Source: an uncultured Phocaeicola sp.
Lineage (GTDB): Bacteria > Bacteroidota > Bacteroidia > Bacteroidales > Bacteroidaceae
DNA length: 32,876 bases
Direction: 5' to 3'
Assembly: GCA_944320815.1 (NCBI GenBank)
Contig: CALUIZ010000035.1
Location: 1 to 32,876 of the forward strand
The translations under genes were made by a program, and so were the position numbers. The notes under the pieces are model-generated. The model was not told the origin of the DNA and did not search any database. It was given only the letters and a program-made list of their open reading frames with translations. This document shows positions 30,467 to 32,876 of the stretch, piece after piece. Position 1 is the first letter of the stretch, and every line of letters begins with the position of its first letter.

Positions 30467-32876
30467 TCATTTTTCGGGTCCGCCTCCGGTGAACTGAGGT
30501 TCACAGTCGGACATTTCATGCACGAGCCATTCTCCGTCAATCTTGTCGAACAGGACGGAAGAACCTTTTTCCAGACGTTTGTAGGTAGTCCCGTTGATGT
30601 CCACATCTCCTTCTCCAAGGCTGAATGTAGCGTTGTTGCGGTCGTTGAACACTCTGAGTGAAGCCGGTTTGTTCGGATCGAGTTCCGCTTCAATCTTCCA
30701 TCTCTCGCAAGTGAACTTGTTTCCTTTGTGTGAGAGCGTCTTGGTCTTGTTGCCGTCCGGCATGATACGGATAATGGTCAGTATGCGGTTTTTGTCGCAG
30801 GGCTGGAACTTCGCGTCCAAGTGCCACTGGTTCGGATAGTTCACTCCCTTTCTCATTTTCTTCGGGTCGGGAGCTACCTTGAACTGGTCTGTCTGCATGA
30901 TTTCGCACGGCTGGTTGCTGAACATCTGCGCTACGGACGTGAACTGTTTTTCCTCATAGCGTGTGGTCATCGTGCGCTTTGCGTTGTCAATCTGGAACTG
31001 CACCGGACTGTGCAGGAGCCAATCCCACGTGACGGGTTTCGATGCCTCCAGTTCATCATAGATTACAACGATGTCAGGGTGGAGCAGCAGAATGTGGCGG
31101 CGGTATTTCGTGAGCGGTGTTTCGCCGAAGCCGTTGTCCGGTGTCTGCGTGATTCCCGCTTTCTTGAAGTTTTCTATCCACATCGGGTATTCGCTCGTTC
31201 CGCAATAAGCGTTCGATGCGTCTCCGAGGGCGTATGTAATGTTTTCACCGTTCAGCATACGGGTTATCTTTCCATAAGCGCGTGTCGTGAATGGCTGGCC
31301 GATACCGTCTACAAGAATCGTGTTGTGCGCACGGGTATGGCGGTACGACATCAGGTTGTGCGCGTCGCTGAAATGCAGGTAATAGCCTGTGGAACGGTAG
31401 ACCGGAACTCCCCGGAAGTGCAGGTTGAAGCTGTTCTGGTCGGCCAGCGTGTGGCTTCCCGAACCGAACGGACTGGAGCGGAAACTGAGGAAGAGGTTCC
31501 GGCTTGTGTTCTGAATGGCCGAGTGCGCCACCATTTCACCTATGTCTTCTAACCATAGCGCTTTGGTGCTGCTTGGCAGGAGGGTTTTGGAAGCTGTATA
31601 GGTTTTTCCACTGGTTGCCATGCGATACAGACGCATGTCGAAGTCCCTTCTCAGTTCACGTTGACAGTTGGTCGCGTACCATGCGGCATAGGGATTGCCC
31701 AGTTCTTTGGCGATGAAGTCTTCAAAAGCTAGGCGTTGGCGGTCAGGAGCGGCAGCCCTTTCGTTCTGGTCGCCGAATCCCGCGCTCATGGTTCCTACAG
31801 GAAAAGCATACAGCAGTGCCTGTCCTGCGTTCTGATACCAAGGATGTTTCAGGAAATCCGTTCCCGTGATGTGTGAGAACAGGCTGGGTACGTAATATAA
31901 AGTCTTGACATTGGCCGTAAAATATCCCGTACCGTTGTGCCATTCTCCGTCGCGGTTAAAACCGGATGCCGGAGCGCGTGAGGTCCAAAGCTCATAGCAG
32001 TATTCAAGCATCTCGCGTGCAGTAGCGTTGTTTTCATAGAACATCAGACCGATTTCAATCGTCTGACGCAAGCCATGCTGCCAGAAGTGGTTGTCGAAGA
32101 TGTGCGTTTCTTCCGTTCCTTTGCGCATCGGGTCGTGATGATGCTTCGCTATTTTAAAGACAAGTGTCTCGATTTGTTTTAGCTCTTCGGGTTTGAACAT
32201 CTTGTGACACGCATCGTAAGCCATCAGCAACTGCTCTATCAAGTCCCCGCAGAAGAAGTCATCTCGAAGAAGTTTTGCGTCCGGTTCCCCTTTTGCGAGA
32301 TAGTTGCGTACCATTGTCACCATCTTGTCAGCATATTTCTGTTCTCCTGTAAGGGTGTATGCAGTATGCAGATAGGTGATGTACAGCAGTTCGGTTCTTG
32401 CTTTTGGGAAGGGATTGGCATCCTGCTGGTAGTCGAGTCCCATTTGTGCCCGTCGGAGCATCTCCTTGTATTCCGGGTTGGCGGCAATGTTCGGACGCGA
32501 TTGTTTCAGGTCGTCTTCGAGGAAGCAATACATGCGCGGATAGCCCTTCGGAAGGTTTCTGAAAAAGGTGTCGTATGACGGAGTGACAAACTGCGGTTCG
32601 TCTCCGGTGATATTGAAACTATATACCTGGCTCCATCCTTTCGGCTTTCCGTCGGATGACACCTTGCGGTAACGCCAATACCATGCTCCCTTGTCGAGAA
32701 TCTTGTGCGGGTTGAACATCAGCCACGGCTTCGGTTCTCCCGTGATGGTCTTTCCGGCAGGGAAAGTCTTGTCCATACTCATTTCGAACTGTACCAGATC
32801 CGTTTTTGAATGTTCGCTCTTAGGAAGAAGCAGCGGAGTGGGGTTCAGATACACTTGGTGCATCGATTGCGGATAA
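30467..32876 (-). CDS. Heparinase II/III-like polysaccharide lyase, N-terminus outside window
   Basis: At least 802 residues are visible. The frame runs open past the ATG at 32861-32863 to the window edge with codons for Tyr-Pro-Gln-Ser, so the true start and any signal peptide lie outside. The N-terminal part (first 110 visible residues, AWYWRYRKVSSDGKPKGWS) is the DUF4962-type beta module. An alpha/alpha-toroid follows (about 110-400, including DNHFWQHGLRQTIEIGL). The C-terminal beta-sandwich has the family segment SYRHTRAHNTILVDG near 525. It probably depolymerises a uronic-acid polysaccharide. The PL family and substrate cannot be fixed here. A terminator follows at 30387-30427. Confidence 0.88.
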   Translation of the reverse strand, partial: YPQSMHQVYLNPTPLLLPKSEHSKTDLVQFEMSMDKTFPAGKTITGEPKPWLMFNPHKILDKGAWYWRYRKVSSDGKPKGWSQVYSFNITGDEPQFVTPSYDTFFRNLPKGYPRMYCFLEDDLKQSRPNIAANPEYKEMLRRAQMGLDYQQDANPFPKARTELLYITYLHTAYTLTGEQKYADKMVTMVRNYLAKGEPDAKLLRDDFFCGDLIEQLLMAYDACHKMFKPEELKQIETLVFKIAKHHHDPMRKGTEETHIFDNHFWQHGLRQTIEIGLMFYENNATAREMLEYCYELWTSRAPASGFNRDGEWHNGTGYFTANVKTLYYVPSLFSHITGTDFLKHPWYQNAGQALLYAFPVGTMSAGFGDQNERAAAPDRQRLAFEDFIAKELGNPYAAWYATNCQRELRRDFDMRLYRMATSGKTYTASKTLLPSSTKALWLEDIGEMVAHSAIQNTSRNLFLSFRSSPFGSGSHTLADQNSFNLHFRGVPVYRSTGYYLHFSDAHNLMSYRHTRAHNTILVDGIGQPFTTRAYGKITRMLNGENITYALGDASNAYCGTSEYPMWIENFKKAGITQTPDNGFGETPLTKYRRHILLLHPDIVVIYDELEASKPVTWDWLLHSPVQFQIDNAKRTMTTRYEEKQFTSVAQMFSNQPCEIMQTDQFKVAPDPKKMRKGVNYPNQWHLDAKFQPCDKNRILTIIRIMPDGNKTKTLSHKGNKFTCERWKIEAELDPNKPASLRVFNDRNNATFSLGEGDVDINGTTYKRLEKGSSVLFDKIDGEWLVHEMSDCEPQFTGGGPEK

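Overview
The window reads as a chromosomal segment of a gut Bacteroidales bacterium, most likely Bacteroides or Phocaeicola. The evidence is the -7 element TAnnTTTG with TTG about 20 bases upstream in front of several genes, Bacteroidales-type lipoproteins, DUF721 directly behind recF, a ribH/TPR pair, and heparinase-like and GH43 carbohydrate enzymes. Species was not determined. No integrase, transposase, phage gene, rRNA or CRISPR array was seen.

Layout. 1-1400 (minus): a tRNA-Tyr cut by the left edge, riboflavin synthase subunit ribH, and a membrane-anchored TPR protein. 1634-3033 (plus): recF and a DUF721 gene. 3008-8932 (minus): a tight six-gene operon read from a Crp/Fnr regulator through an M3 dipeptidyl carboxypeptidase, a small lipoprotein, a dCMP deaminase-like enzyme, an S41 protease and 5-formyltetrahydrofolate cyclo-ligase. 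Its last gene overlaps the convergent DUF721 gene. 9166-12840: marC, a lipoprotein, 6-phosphofructokinase and ndk. 12978-14159: a REP-doublet repeat and a three-gene operon of small membrane proteins (GYF_2+CD225, CD225, DUF2752). 14465-17911: a multidomain NlpE-like lipoprotein, a secreted GH43 enzyme and asd. 18156-22605 (plus): a Kef-type antiporter, tcdA, a LolD-like ATPase and a CvfB-like S1 protein, ending at a strong terminator. 22684-23640 (minus): a secreted protein with a long basic Pro/Lys/Gly tail.

23999-30281 (plus) is the most coherent functional unit: an omega-amidase-like nitrilase, iorA, iorB, a PLP aminotransferase, phenylacetate-CoA ligase and a double-ACT protein. Together these could interconvert aryl-acetates, aryl-acetyl-CoA, arylpyruvates and aromatic amino acids, either by reductive carboxylation of phenylacetate/indoleacetate or in the catabolic direction. 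The IorA here ends without the usual C-terminal ferredoxin domain and IorB has no cysteine, so the electron route is open. Three different repeat-like intergenic elements sit between the genes of this cluster. The window ends inside a heparinase II/III-type gene on the minus strand.

All functions come from motif recognition by eye. No database search or folding program was run.
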